Shown: positions 25,997-34,971, numbered from the stretch's first letter. The stretch: 57,360 nt of DNA from Marvinbryantia formatexigens (GCA_021771035.1 JAETPU010000017.1:1-57360), one strand, 5' to 3'. The notes: generated by a model not told the origin, from the sequence alone. Numbers and translations are program-made.

Positions 25997-26452
25997 TTAT
26001 TCGTCATGCTCTTTGGGAATCGGCTGGCCCTCCAGATTAATCTCCGCCCAAAACCTCCAGCGCTGGGCGTCCGTGGGGTATTGGGACTCAAGTTCCAGCA
26101 TCATTGCGAATGCCCGGGCCTGTGCGTCAGTGTCCCCGGTGCTTTTGGCCTCATTATAGTCCCGCATGGCCTCATAATATTCCCGGTAGAGGGGCGAATC
26201 CGGCGGCGCAAAGGAATCCGGGAACCGCAGGCCTATAGTATCGCAGATTCTCCCTAAATAGAGGATCCCTACCGCGGTCTCCAACGCCTTTTTGATGGTA
26301 TACCGGCTCAATCCGCAGCGTTGCGCCAGCTGGGTGACCGTCAGGTTTTCGCGTTCCATGTAGCGGCGCATCTGCCAGGACAGCTCCTTATCAAACACCG
26401 TAATCCCGTACCTGCCCCCGGGCCACTCCTTACACCGTTCTATGTTCCACAT
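25997..26452 (-). CDS. HTH-domain protein of unknown role
   Basis: 151 residues. After a 25-residue lead (W-N-I-E-R-C-K-E-W-P-G-G-R-Y-G) comes a clear helix-turn-helix, L-T-V-T-Q-L-A-Q-R-C-G-L-S-R-Y-T-I-K-K-A-L-E (about residues 38-59). The rest is acidic and probably helical (Y-Y-E-A-M-R-D-Y-N-E-A, M-M-L-E-L-E-S-Q-Y-P). The start is ATG 26452, with AAAGGAGG seven bases upstream; 27 more codons upstream are open but have no site. It is probably a DNA-binding regulator. It ends at the shared hairpin with the GH2 gene, so it is transcribed toward it and not with it. Confidence 0.75.
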   Translation of the reverse strand: MWNIERCKEWPGGRYGITVFDKELSWQMRRYMERENLTVTQLAQRCGLSRYTIKKALETAVGILYLGRICDTIGLRFPDSFAPPDSPLYREYYEAMRDYNEAKSTGDTDAQARAFAMMLELESQYPTDAQRWRFWAEINLEGQPIPKEHDE

Positions 26453-26599
26453 CGTTGTTCCTCCTTTTATATCTTGAAGAGTTAAATAAACTGATTGTAG
26501 TATCAATATACTGTGAAAAAACTCAATAAACAAAATTTTTAGCCTATAATAAGCTAAGAATATGTGTATGCAATTTTTGAGATATTAGTGGGTGTAGCA

Positions 26600-26706
26600 A
26601 TGTTCTGTGAACGCTTAGTTGAATTGAGAGAGGGCTGACTCAGAAGGAGTTTGGCAAGAGCTTTTACTCAAACTATATGGTAGCACAGACATTTTTCCAG
26701 TCATAA
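26600..26706 (+). pseudogene. Frameshifted XRE-regulator fragment
   Basis: ATG 26600 opens M-F-C-E-R-L-V-E-L-R-E-G and then stops. One frame over, from 26632, the sequence continues G-L-T-Q-K-E-F-G-K-S-F-Y-S-N-Y and ends at TAA 26704-26706. Joined, they form the first two helices of a typical XRE domain (L-R-E-x-x-G-L-T-Q-K-E-F-G-K). The rest of the domain is missing. This is a small relic between two other HTH genes. Confidence 0.7.
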
Positions 26707-26805
26707 CATCTATTTGGAGATTTTTCCACAAATAGAGCATTTCACTAATTTTGTATAGTTGGTATGCTATTTGTAGAAATTATCCCAGGTTAGGTGGTGA
26801 TGCCG

Positions 26806-27132
26806 ATGGACTGTAAAAGCATAGGAATGAAACTCAGATCCTATCGAGCCAGATGCGGCTGGAGCTTGCAGGAGTGTTCTGAGAGAATCGGCATCAGCAC
26901 TCGGTATCTGGCCGATATTGAACGAGGAAATAAAGTACCCACATTAGAGACATTCCTTCTGATCCTCAACACGCTCCATGCCTCTGCCGATGATGTTCTG
27001 CAGGATAGCCTGGTTGTGGGCTATCAAGCCAAGAGCAACGATATTATCAGAAAGCTGAATGCCCTTTCTGTGACCAAACGTAAACAGGCACTGGATATTT
27101 TCGACAGTGTCGTTTCTTCTCTGAAAGACTAA
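26806..27132 (+). CDS. XRE-family transcriptional regulator
   Basis: 108 residues from ATG 26806, which has AGGTGGTG six bases upstream; ATG 26800 and GTG 26794 are in-frame alternatives. It contains an HTH_3 domain with W-S-L-Q-E-C-S-E-R-I-G-I-S-T-R-Y-L-A-D-I-E-R-G-N-K-V-P, L-L-I-L-N-T-L-H-A-S-A-D-D-V-L, and a 40-residue helical tail. This resembles the repressors found in conjugative-element modules of Firmicutes. The stop codon lies inside the 5' arm of its own terminator. The regulated gene is unknown. Confidence 0.87.
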   Translation: MDCKSIGMKLRSYRARCGWSLQECSERIGISTRYLADIERGNKVPTLETFLLILNTLHASADDVLQDSLVVGYQAKSNDIIRKLNALSVTKRKQALDIFDSVVSSLKD

Positions 27133-27166
27133 AAGCCTTTAAGTTTTGACACTTAAAGGCTTTTAG
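27129..27166 (+). terminator. Rho-independent terminator
   Basis: A perfect 16-bp-arm inverted repeat CTAAAAGCCTTTAAGT (27129-27144) with its complement (27151-27166); the arm ends in a T-rich stretch. It overlaps the stop codon of the XRE gene. Confidence 0.85.
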
Positions 27167-27179
27167 TTTCAAGGAAAAT

Positions 27180-27870
27180 AAAACTTCCGTGGTCAATTCA
27201 AGTTCCGTCTATGATAGTTCTACCTTAACCCGGGGGTTCATCAAAGTAGGGGGCACCGGGATGCACTTGGCTTTGTTCTCGTCTTAGTCCCTCAGCATAC
27301 CTTTGAAGTTTTGGACAAGCCAAAACTTCCGCAGATTCAATTTAATCTTCAGACTTGCTTTGTGGCCTTTGGGTACTTTTCTGCTGGAACAAATTACGGA
27401 GAATTGAAACTCGTTTTCAATTCTCATTAGGGATGCTGTATTGATTTCAGCCAAGAATGAACTACCCGCATCCCGGCGGCAGGGGGCTTTGGGATGGAAT
27501 TGGACGACAATGTACATGGGTGAAAATTCCTTTCTATTCTATTTTCAGAGATTAAGAAAACCCATTGTTACAAAAATAGTAGTTTTACCACCCAGAAAAA
27601 TTATCATCCAATTACCCACCCAAAGCGCTCATGCCGCGGAGCACCGGGACACTTGCAGTTTGATTCTGGCCTTAGTCCTTCAGTGTCCCTTTGAAGTTTT
27701 GGGGCAGGCCCAAAACTTCCGCAGCAAATTCTAAATTGTGGTCTGAACGGCCAGAAAAGGGGAAAAGAGCCGCCAAAGAGGCGTTCCCCCTCTTTGGTAT
27801 CTCCCCCTTTAGGGCAGTTCTTTGCACTCAATCAGTAAAAGCTGGTAGAAAGCGAGGAAATCCCCCTTCC
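27180..27870 (+). repeat. Hairpin-mosaic repeat family A, locus 3
   Basis: About 690 bp assembled from the shared modules. GTCTATxATAGTTCT plus CCGGGGGTTCATCAAAGTAG is near 27210. GAAGTTTTGG hairpins lie at 27305-27329 and 27693-27719. The GAATTGAAAC hairpin is at 27399-27425, the GCATCCCGGCGGCAGGGGGCTT block near 27472, and C-A-C-C-G-G-G-A-C-A-C plus GTTTGATTCTGG near 27643. The CCAAAGAGG/CCTCTTTGG hairpin is at 27773-27797 with TTCTTTGCACTCAATCAGT after it. No gene is present. Confidence 0.85.
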
Positions 27871-27888
27871 TATTTTCAAAAAGGCGTC

Positions 27889-27923
27889 AAAAACCCCCGG
27901 CGGGAAGTATCCCGCCGGGGGTT
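27889..27923 (-). terminator. Rho-independent terminator of pcrA
   Basis: On the minus strand, AACCCCCGGCGGG and its complement flank a short loop and are followed by TTTTT. It starts 13 bp after the helicase stop codon. Confidence 0.85.
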
Positions 27924-27935
27924 ATGCTGGGTTTA

Positions 27936-30329
27936 TTAAAGCTTTGTGAGCTTTGCAAAATTTGCCATGATCTTCTTGGTTCCTACCCGCTCGAAGGCGA
28001 CCTCCACCAGAGTGTCGTTCCCCATGGGCGAGGCTGAGAGCACCGTCCCGGCGCCGAACACCTTGTGGCTGACGGCATCCCCCACCGCAAACACCTGCTG
28101 TTTGCCCGGTTTGGCCTGCTGGGCGGAATTGGAATGGGTATGCGCCGAGGAAATCCCAATCGAACGCCCTGACTCAATCATATTGCGGCGCTGCACCACT
28201 GGGCTGGTGACATCCATCCGGTTGGGATTATAGGTATCGTCCTGAATCTGCAGCAGATCCTCCGGGATATCAGAGATAAACCGGGAGGGCTTATTGCGGG
28301 CAGTCTGCCCAAACAGCATTCGATGCGCCACATTGGACAGGTACAAATTCTTTTTAGCCCTGGTCAGCGCCACATAGGCAAGACGCCGCTCCTCCTCCAG
28401 CTCCTCCGGATTGAAGATAGACTGCATTCCCGGGAAAATCCCGTCCTCCATACCGGCGATAAACACATTTTTAAACTCCAGGCCTTTGGCGGAATGGATG
28501 GTCATCAGGGTCACCACATTGCCGTCGTCCATCCGATCCAAATCGGTGTACAGAGAAACCTCCTCCAAAAAGCCGGACAGGCTGGGCTCATCGCTCTCCT
28601 CCATATATTTGAGGATATTGGATTTAAGCTCCCCGATGTTCTCAATCCTGGTCTGGCCCTCAAAGCCCAGACGCTCCATATATTTTAAGTAACCGGTATG
28701 TTCCAGCAGGTTCTCCAGGAGGATATCCAAAGTATTATTCTCCTCAATGGCCTGCAGGTCCTCGATAATCTGGGTGAAATCCTTGAGAACCCGGCTCTTT
28801 TTAGCCAGAGCGGCATATTCATCCGCCGTCTTGAGCACCTCAAACAGGCTCATCCCCTGCTGATCCGCGATCTGCTGGGCCGAGGCCACGGTGGTGTCGC
28901 CAATCCCGCGCTTGGGCTCGTTGATCACCCGGCGCAGACGCACGGTATCGTTGGGATTATTGACCACACTCAAATAGGCGATAATATCCTTAATTTCTTT
29001 GCGCTCATAAAAGCGCAGCCCGCCGATTATCCGGTAGGGAATGCCCATACGCACAAAGCATTTTTCCAAAGAGTTGGACTGGGCGTTCATCCGGTAGAGC
29101 ACCGCGTTATCGGAAAAGCCGTCCCCTTCCTTTACATAGTCCAGGATGGTTTCCGCAATGGCCTGGGCCTCCCGCTGCTCGTCAAAGGAACGGTGCACAT
29201 GGATCTGTGCGCCCGCCTCATTTTGGGTCCAGAGGGTTTTTCCCTTACGCTGCACATTGCGGGAAATCACCTCGTTGGCCGCGTTCAGGATGTTCTGAGT
29301 GCTGCGGAAATTCTGCTCCAGGCGGATGATTTTGGCGTTTTGATATTGATCCTCAAAGCCCAAAATATTCTCAATGGTGGCGCCGCGGAACTTATAGATG
29401 CTCTGGTCGTCATCGCCCACCACGCACAGGTTCTCGTATTTCTGAGCCAGCAGGCTCACCAGCTCAAACTGGGAGGTGTTGGTGTCCTGGTATTCGTCCA
29501 CCATAATATACCGGTAACGCTCCTGGTAATAGTCCAGCACCTCCGGCTCCTTGCGGAAGAGCTCCACAGTCTTGACGATAATATCGTCAAAGTCCAGGGC
29601 ATTGGCCTTTTTCAGCGCCTCCTGGTACTCCCCATAAATATTGGCAATGGTCTGCTGGCGGTAATCCCGTCCCGCCTCGCCCAGCATCTGGGCCGGCGAA
29701 CACAGGCGGTCCTTGGCCCGGGAAATGCTGGTGAGCACCGCCTTGGCAGGGAACATCTTATCGTCCACATTCCTGGCCTTGAGAATATCCTTGATTACCC
29801 GCTGGGAATCGTCCGTATCATAGATGGTAAAGCTGCCCGTATAGCCCAGGCGGTCGATATTCCGGCGCAGGATGCGTACACAGGCGGAGTGGAAGGTGGA
29901 GGCCATCACATCGTCGGCCACATCGCCGCCCAACATGGTGTGCAGACGCTCCTTGAGCTCTCCCGCCGCCTTATTGGTAAAGGTGATGGCAAGGATATGC
30001 CAGGGCTTTATGGGCCGGTCCGCCAGCAGGCTGAGGACCCGCTGGGTGTCGCAGCTTTCCCCGGCGATGTACCGGCGCAGCTCCTGCAAATCCTCATTGG
30101 TGACGTCCTGGGGAACGCGGGTGGAGGAATATCCCCCTCCATAGCGGATCATATTGGCAATCCGGTTCACCAGAACCGTGGTTTTTCCGCTTCCGGCCCC
30201 CGCCAAAATGAGAAGCGGGCCCTCAATTTGATAGACCGCCTGCTTCTGCATCTCGTTCATTCTGGCAAAATCACGGTCAATGGCCTGTTTACGAAGCGCG
30301 AGGAAATCCTTTGCAATTTGAGTATCCAT
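27936..30329 (-). CDS. pcrA: UvrD/PcrA-type DNA helicase
   Basis: 797 residues. The SF1A helicase motifs are all present: Walker A A-G-A-G-S-G-K-T (43-50), D-E-Y-Q-D-T-N, G-D-D-D-Q-S-I-Y-K-F-R-G-A, L-E-Q-N-F-R-S-T, T-I-H-S-A-K-G-L-E-F and V-A-L-T-R-A-K. It unwinds DNA 3' to 5' in repair and rolling-circle replication; the C-terminal V-G-D-A-V-S-H-K-V-F-G-A-G-T-V is the tudor-like domain that binds RNA polymerase in PcrA. About 40 extra residues (Y-S-S-T-R-V-P-Q-D to L-A-D-R-P-I) lie between motifs I and Ia compared with Bacillus PcrA. ATG 30329 follows AGGTGG. The ligA partner common in Bacillus is absent. Confidence 0.94.
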   Translation of the reverse strand: MDTQIAKDFLALRKQAIDRDFARMNEMQKQAVYQIEGPLLILAGAGSGKTTVLVNRIANMIRYGGGYSSTRVPQDVTNEDLQELRRYIAGESCDTQRVLSLLADRPIKPWHILAITFTNKAAGELKERLHTMLGGDVADDVMASTFHSACVRILRRNIDRLGYTGSFTIYDTDDSQRVIKDILKARNVDDKMFPAKAVLTSISRAKDRLCSPAQMLGEAGRDYRQQTIANIYGEYQEALKKANALDFDDIIVKTVELFRKEPEVLDYYQERYRYIMVDEYQDTNTSQFELVSLLAQKYENLCVVGDDDQSIYKFRGATIENILGFEDQYQNAKIIRLEQNFRSTQNILNAANEVISRNVQRKGKTLWTQNEAGAQIHVHRSFDEQREAQAIAETILDYVKEGDGFSDNAVLYRMNAQSNSLEKCFVRMGIPYRIIGGLRFYERKEIKDIIAYLSVVNNPNDTVRLRRVINEPKRGIGDTTVASAQQIADQQGMSLFEVLKTADEYAALAKKSRVLKDFTQIIEDLQAIEENNTLDILLENLLEHTGYLKYMERLGFEGQTRIENIGELKSNILKYMEESDEPSLSGFLEEVSLYTDLDRMDDGNVVTLMTIHSAKGLEFKNVFIAGMEDGIFPGMQSIFNPEELEEERRLAYVALTRAKKNLYLSNVAHRMLFGQTARNKPSRFISDIPEDLLQIQDDTYNPNRMDVTSPVVQRRNMIESGRSIGISSAHTHSNSAQQAKPGKQQVFAVGDAVSHKVFGAGTVLSASPMGNDTLVEVAFERVGTKKIMANFAKLTKL

Positions 30330-30892
30330 ACTGCTGTACCACCTGTTATCCTATTCTGATCAAATTCTCCAAACCGGAGTTTGAACACAAGAAAACAGCA
30401 GAAAACAAAAACAAAGCCGTTCACCTTGCCTTTCTGCCGTTTCGTCTCGATTTGCTTCGTCAACGAACACCGGGAAAACGATTTGGACAGACGCCTATCG
30501 CACAATTTGAGGAAGAAAATCCGGCCCACCGGGAAAACACAGGCGGGACTGGGGTTCCGTCAAACCGGACGGCACCGCGGCCTACAGAATTGCACGGTAC
30601 GCCAGCCGTAAGCTATGCACGCATCGTCTCCAGGTTCCTGAACTATATTTCGTTTTCATGATAAGAGCCGTGCCTTTTTCAGATAGGATTGCAGTCCGCA
30701 CAGCCGCACATCTGCCGGGCTCTGCCGCATCCCGGAAAAACATCCTGGCTCCCGGGAGGGCATACCGGCCCTATCGTTATATTCATTATACCTGTTTTCC
30801 CCTCATATTTCAACCGCCGTCCCGCCGTTTCGGGGGCATCCGACCGCTCTACCCCGGGATTTCATGGGCCTTCGGCCCTGTTTGATTAAATA

Positions 30893-31147
30893 TTTTGCAG
30901 GAAGGCGTATTCCTTCAGGGATGCCCGCCGGAGTTACCGCCCAGCCTAGCCATAACCTCCGGCGAATCCATAGCTTGAGTATGCCCTATTAGGGCCCCGT
31001 ACCGGCCAGGCGCCCTAACCGCACCCAATTTTCCTCTGCTGACCCATCCTGTAAACGGGCGTCTGCCGTTCTGGCAGTGCCACTCCTGTTCCATCGCCTG
31101 CTGTTAATCGCTCGCTTGGCTGGACGCTCGCAGCCAAAGCTTTTTTA
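30893..31147 (+). ncRNA. Candidate structured non-coding RNA
   Basis: About 250 bp between divergent pcrA and helD with no plausible open frame and dense complementarity. GAAGG/CCTTC is near 30901-30918. GCCGGAGTTA pairs with TAACCTCCGGC (30928-30964, ten pairs). GCCCT/AGGGC is at about 30983-30995, CTGCC/GGCAG near 31062-31077, and a final GCTTGGCTG/CAGCCAAAGC stem carries T6 (31114-31146). The terminator orientation indicates plus-strand transcription. Weaker complementarity extends further, to about 31290. It did not match RNase P, tmRNA, SRP or 6S landmarks that I know. The 5' end and promoter are not defined. Confidence 0.4.
31114..31146 (+). terminator. Rho-independent terminator in the pcrA-helD gap
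   Basis: GCTTGGCTG (31114-31122) pairs with CAGCCAAAGC (31131-31140, one bulge) followed directly by TTTTTT. No protein gene precedes it, so it must end a non-coding transcript or be a relic. Confidence 0.75.
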
Positions 31148-31390
31148 GTGCAGCTTCACCGGCCCAGCCGGCGGTTTCCCCCACCAATCAGGGCACACTG
31201 CGAGTACGCCTCCCAGGGTATATCAAAAAGCCCAGTGCACTGCGCAGCCTCCTGAATGATTAGGCCTTCGGTTTTTCACCTTATGCGTACAGAAGCCCCT
31301 GTACTTTCTCCGCCGAACAAAGGGCAATTTACTCAGCTGAAATATACAATAAAAGGATAAACTGGTTAAATTTAGACTGACTGGAATAAA

Positions 31391-31468
31391 AAGAAAAAAC
31401 CCGCAGCTGTTACACTCGGATTTTTGATACAACAATAGCCGGAATGGCTCTATTCATTTCTAAATTAT
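31391..31468 (-). ncRNA. Candidate short transcript with own promoter and terminator
   Basis: A consensus promoter (31475-31503) is followed after about 45 bp by a hairpin (AAAAATCCG at 31425-31417 with CGGGTTTTTT at 31403-31394, minus strand) and a long T run. A 15-codon frame (31457 to 31410, starting M-N-R-A-I-P) lies inside but has no clear ribosome binding site. The product would be about 78 nt. It could be a small RNA, or an attenuated leader for something further downstream on the minus strand. Confidence 0.4.
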
Positions 31469-31474
31469 AATAGT

Positions 31475-31503
31475 AGTATACCGTGCAAACGGCTGTTTGT
31501 CAA
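31475..31503 (-). promoter_or_regulatory. Near-consensus sigma-A promoter
   Basis: On the minus strand TTGACA (31503-31498) and TATACT (31480-31475) are separated by 17 bp. It is not in front of any protein gene within 1.1 kb in its direction. Confidence 0.75.
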
Positions 31504-31801
31504 GAAAAACTTTTTAAAACAGGCGAAAACCCACCTCCCGGCCTCCCATACGCCGCCAAGGCGTTACAGGGGTAAATTTGCCTTAAAACCCAGTTTTATT
31601 GTGGGACCCGATTTTGATATACTATATTCTGTCTCGTCTTCGCGGTACGCGAAGGCGGGGAAGTTCTGCCTGCGGCCCGATGTACAGGCGCCAATTGGCC
31701 CACAGCCAAACTGTACCGGAGTTTTAAATTGACATAGAATTTGCAAGGTGCCGGCAGGCAAACCGGAATAACGCCATGCGTCAGGAAAGGAAGGGACGGT
31801 C

Positions 31802-33952
31802 ATGAGTCAAAAGCAGCATGTGCTGGAACAGGAAAACCAAAAAATGCAGGCAATCTCCCATTTTCTACAGCGGGAGATTGAGGATTTTCAAAAGCAGAAG
31901 GCCGAGGTGGACGCCTCAGTAAACGCCATGGTCAAGCAGTACAACAGCGAGAATGTGGAGCTACACAACCAAATTGCCGTCCAGCTGGATATCCAGTCCT
32001 TTGTGAACCAGACTCTGGAACGCTATGCCAGGGCAACTCAGACCCCTTTCTTTGCCAGAATCGACTTTTTTGAGGACGCGGCACCCGGCAAGGAGGCCAT
32101 GTATATCGGCAAAAACGGCGTGTTTGATCAAAAGCGAAATGAAAGCATTGTGGTGGATTGGCGCGCGCCCGCGGCCAACCTCTACTATGATGGGGAGTTG
32201 GGCCGCACCAGCTATGCCACCCCCGAGGGCGATATCTGGGGCGAGCTGTCCCTAAAGCGCACTTTTACCGTAGAGGACGGCGCCATCGTAGATTTCTACG
32301 ACAGCGACCTTGTCACCAACGACACGCTACTGCAGGAATACCTGGCAAAAAACTCCGATGTGGTGCTCAAGGATATTGTCGCCACCATCCAGAAGGATCA
32401 AAATGAAATCATCCGTATCGATCCCTGGCGCCATGTGGTGGTTCAGGGCGTTGCCGGAAGCGGAAAAACCACGGTGGCAGTCCACCGTATCTCCTATATC
32501 CTCTATAATTTTTCCAAGCGTTACCAGCCCCAGTCCTTTGTGATTATCGGTTCCAACCGGATGTTTTTAAACTATATCGCCGGAATGCTCCCGGAACTGG
32601 GGGTAGAAAACATCGTCCAGATGACGATGCCCCAGTTCCTGTTACACGTGCTGGACTATGAGGAAAGCTGCCTTGTACCCCTGGAGGGTTCCTGGAAGGG
32701 TTCGCTGGACTATACGGCGGCGCTCAGGAAATTTTTAGACGGCTTTGAGCGCCGGCTCTTTACCACCGAGGATATTCACTTTTACGGCTACCCAGTGCTC
32801 ACCGCCCAGGAGGCGCTGGAGTGCACCATCCTGAGCCCGGCGAAAACCATCCGGGACAAGGCGGAAAAAATCCGGGACCGGATTGACTACCGGGTCAAGA
32901 ATATTCTCCCCGAACTGATGAAACTGGACGAAATCGAATCTTTAGGATTTCCCATCGATATGGAAAAAAACATTTTTCGGCAGCGGGAGAAAATCCGGGC
33001 CACCATTAAAACCCAGGCCAGAAACCTGAAAAAGAAATTCGACGCCCCCTTGCGCACTTTGACCGAGGAAAAGCTCTACCAGGCGTTTGTAAAAGAGCAG
33101 CTGGAGCACTGCACGCAGGAGGACAGCCTCCGGTACAAGCAGCTGCTGGCCCGCCTGAAAAAACGCCGGTACGATCTGAGCGATCTGTGCGCGCTATTAT
33201 ATGTGAGGAGCCGTCTCTGCGCCTTTGAGCCTGCGAGCCAGTATCTGCAATTTTCCATCGATGAGGCCCAGGACTTCAGCCCCATGGTATTTGACTGCCT
33301 GTACCGTGCCTTCCCCCAGAGTTATTTCACTGTGATGGGAGACATTGCCCAGAACATTTCCAAGGATGGCGGGCTCAGCAGCTGGGAGACTCTGACCAGG
33401 CAGGTATACCCTCAGGATAAGCAGTATTTTACCGTACTCTCCAAGAGCTACCGCAATACCATTGAAATTGCCGAATATGCCAACCATGTGCTGGAGCGTT
33501 CCAACGCAAAGGCCTACCCCATCACTCCCGTGGTGCGGCACGGCTCTCCGGTTCGCCTGCAGGCGTTTCTCAATGAGACACAAATGCTGCAGAATGTGAA
33601 GGCATCCCTCGGGGAATTTAAAGAGCAGCGATACCGGACAACCGCCATTCTCTGCCGGGATATTGCCGGGGCTGATTGGCTTTACACGATGCTCAAGGAT
33701 GAATTTCCCATCAACCGGGCCCAGGTGGCCCAGGAGGATTATCAGGGCGGCATCACTATCTTCCCGGTTGAGGATGTCAAGGGAATGGAGTTCGACTGCG
33801 TCATCCTCTTCGGCGCCGGTGAGGAGGATTACTCCTCCCAAGATATCAGGGAGGCGCGGCTGCTTTATGTGGCGCTCACCCGTGCCCTGCATGAACTGCA
33901 CATTCTGTGCAAGGGCGCACCCTCTTCCCTTCTGCCCCAGGGATGCGATTAA
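31802..33952 (+). CDS. helD: HelD-like RNA polymerase recycling ATPase
   Basis: 716 residues. A long N-terminal coiled coil (residues about 1-65) precedes F-F-A-R-I-D-F and Y-I-G-K-N-G-V, the HelD-specific lead into the motor. Walker A G-V-A-G-S-G-K-T-T-V-A-V-H-R is near residue 215. D-E-A-Q-D-F-S is the Walker B, then M-G-D-I-A-Q-N, L-S-K-S-Y-R-N-T, V-K-G-M-E-F-D and Y-V-A-L-T-R-A-L. HelD uses ATP to remove stalled RNA polymerase from DNA and rescue it. ATG 31802 follows AGGAAAGGAAGGGA. The leader upstream contains the hairpin CTTCGCG-GTA-CGCGAAG. It is divergent from pcrA, another UvrD-type motor that binds RNA polymerase. Confidence 0.9.
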   Translation: MSQKQHVLEQENQKMQAISHFLQREIEDFQKQKAEVDASVNAMVKQYNSENVELHNQIAVQLDIQSFVNQTLERYARATQTPFFARIDFFEDAAPGKEAMYIGKNGVFDQKRNESIVVDWRAPAANLYYDGELGRTSYATPEGDIWGELSLKRTFTVEDGAIVDFYDSDLVTNDTLLQEYLAKNSDVVLKDIVATIQKDQNEIIRIDPWRHVVVQGVAGSGKTTVAVHRISYILYNFSKRYQPQSFVIIGSNRMFLNYIAGMLPELGVENIVQMTMPQFLLHVLDYEESCLVPLEGSWKGSLDYTAALRKFLDGFERRLFTTEDIHFYGYPVLTAQEALECTILSPAKTIRDKAEKIRDRIDYRVKNILPELMKLDEIESLGFPIDMEKNIFRQREKIRATIKTQARNLKKKFDAPLRTLTEEKLYQAFVKEQLEHCTQEDSLRYKQLLARLKKRRYDLSDLCALLYVRSRLCAFEPASQYLQFSIDEAQDFSPMVFDCLYRAFPQSYFTVMGDIAQNISKDGGLSSWETLTRQVYPQDKQYFTVLSKSYRNTIEIAEYANHVLERSNAKAYPITPVVRHGSPVRLQAFLNETQMLQNVKASLGEFKEQRYRTTAILCRDIAGADWLYTMLKDEFPINRAQVAQEDYQGGITIFPVEDVKGMEFDCVILFGAGEEDYSSQDIREARLLYVALTRALHELHILCKGAPSSLLPQGCD

Positions 33953-33964
33953 CTTTATTCCCGC

Positions 33965-34850
33965 CGCAGTAATTCAAGGGGGACCGGGACGCTCGTAGTT
34001 TAGTTTATATCTTAGTCCCTCGGCATCCCTTTGAAGTTTTGGGCAAGTACAAACTTCCGCAGCCAATTCTAAGTTCTGTCTATCAAAGTTCTGCCGTAAC
34101 CCGGGGGGTTCATCAAAGTAGGGGGCTGGCCCCCTACTTTGTGGCCTTTGGGTACTTTTCCCCCATGGGAAAGTACCGCCGCCCGGCAGGGCTTGGGGAG
34201 GAAATTGGATGACAATTTGCATGGGTGCAATTCACCCTATTTCATGCCAATTCAGAAAAACTATACTTTTAGTTTTCCTCTCCCTGTCCGCTCATGCCGC
34301 GGGGGCACCGGGATGCGCTTGGCTTTGTTCTCATCTTGGTCCTTCAGCATCCCTTTGAAGTTTCGGGCAAGCCCAAAACTTCCGCAGCCAATTCTAAGTT
34401 CTGTCTATCAAAGTTCTGCCGTAACCCGGGGGTTCATCAAAGTAGGGGGCTGGCCCCCTACTTTGTGGCCTTTGGGTACTTTCTGCTCGCATTAACTACG
34501 GAGAATTGAAACTCGTTTCAATTCTCATAAGGGATGCTGTATTACTAGGCCAAGAATGAACTACCCGCATCCCGGCGGCAGGGGCTTGGGAAGGGAATTG
34601 GGTGATGATTTCTTTGGGTGCAAATTACCTTATCATCATGCAAATAAATCAAGAAAAACTACTCTTTTAGTTTTTCTTCCCCTGCCCGCTCATGCCGCGG
34701 GGGCACCTACTTTCTGCCGAACAGAAAGTAGGCAAAGATTCGCCAAAGAGGCGTTCCCCCTCTTTGGTATCTTCCCCTCGGGGTAGTTCTTTGCACTCAA
34801 TCAGTGAAGGCTGGTAGAAAACGAAGAATCGCAGGCTCTTTAAATTTTGA
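33965..34850 (+). repeat. Hairpin-mosaic repeat family A, locus 4
   Basis: The longest locus, about 890 bp. It starts GGGACCGGGACGCT and repeats the same order of modules twice (about 33980-34230 and 34310-34640). CAAAGTAGGGGGC-TG-GCCCCCTACTTTG (13-bp arms) is at 34114-34141 and 34438-34465. The GAAGTTT-type hairpin is at about 34033 and 34357. GAGAATTGAAAC-TC-GTTTCAATTCTC is at 34501-34526, CCTACTTTCTG/CAGAAAGTAGG at 34706-34732 and CCAAAGAGG/CCTCTTTGG at 34743-34767. No gene is present in this 1-kb gap. Confidence 0.88.
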
Positions 34851-34930
34851 AATGTCATACCCGTACATCGATGGAACGGATACCCAGACTGAAGCCTCTG
34901 ATCCAATCAGGCTATGCCTATTGGGATAAG

Positions 34931-34971
34931 CCAAACACCCCTGCAGGAATAGTCTCGGCAGGGGTGTTTGG
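34931..34971. terminator. Rho-independent terminator of the phosphoglucomutase gene
   Basis: A perfect 14-bp-arm inverted repeat (34931-34944 with 34958-34971) lies 35 bp after the phosphoglucomutase stop on the minus strand. The T run is interrupted. Confidence 0.7.

Noticed and set aside
30880-31290. RNase P RNA, tmRNA or SRP RNA in the pcrA-helD gap
   Set aside because: I compared both strands with the landmarks I know: the GAGGAAAGTCC segment of RNase P, the tRNA-like end of tmRNA and the GGAAG/GCAGCC segment of SRP RNA. None was found.
30893-31290. Minus-strand orientation for the candidate structured RNA
   Set aside because: A weak promoter-like pair exists near 31340-31370 on the minus strand, but no minus-strand terminator was found, whereas the plus strand ends in a clear stem plus T6. 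It is not fully excluded.
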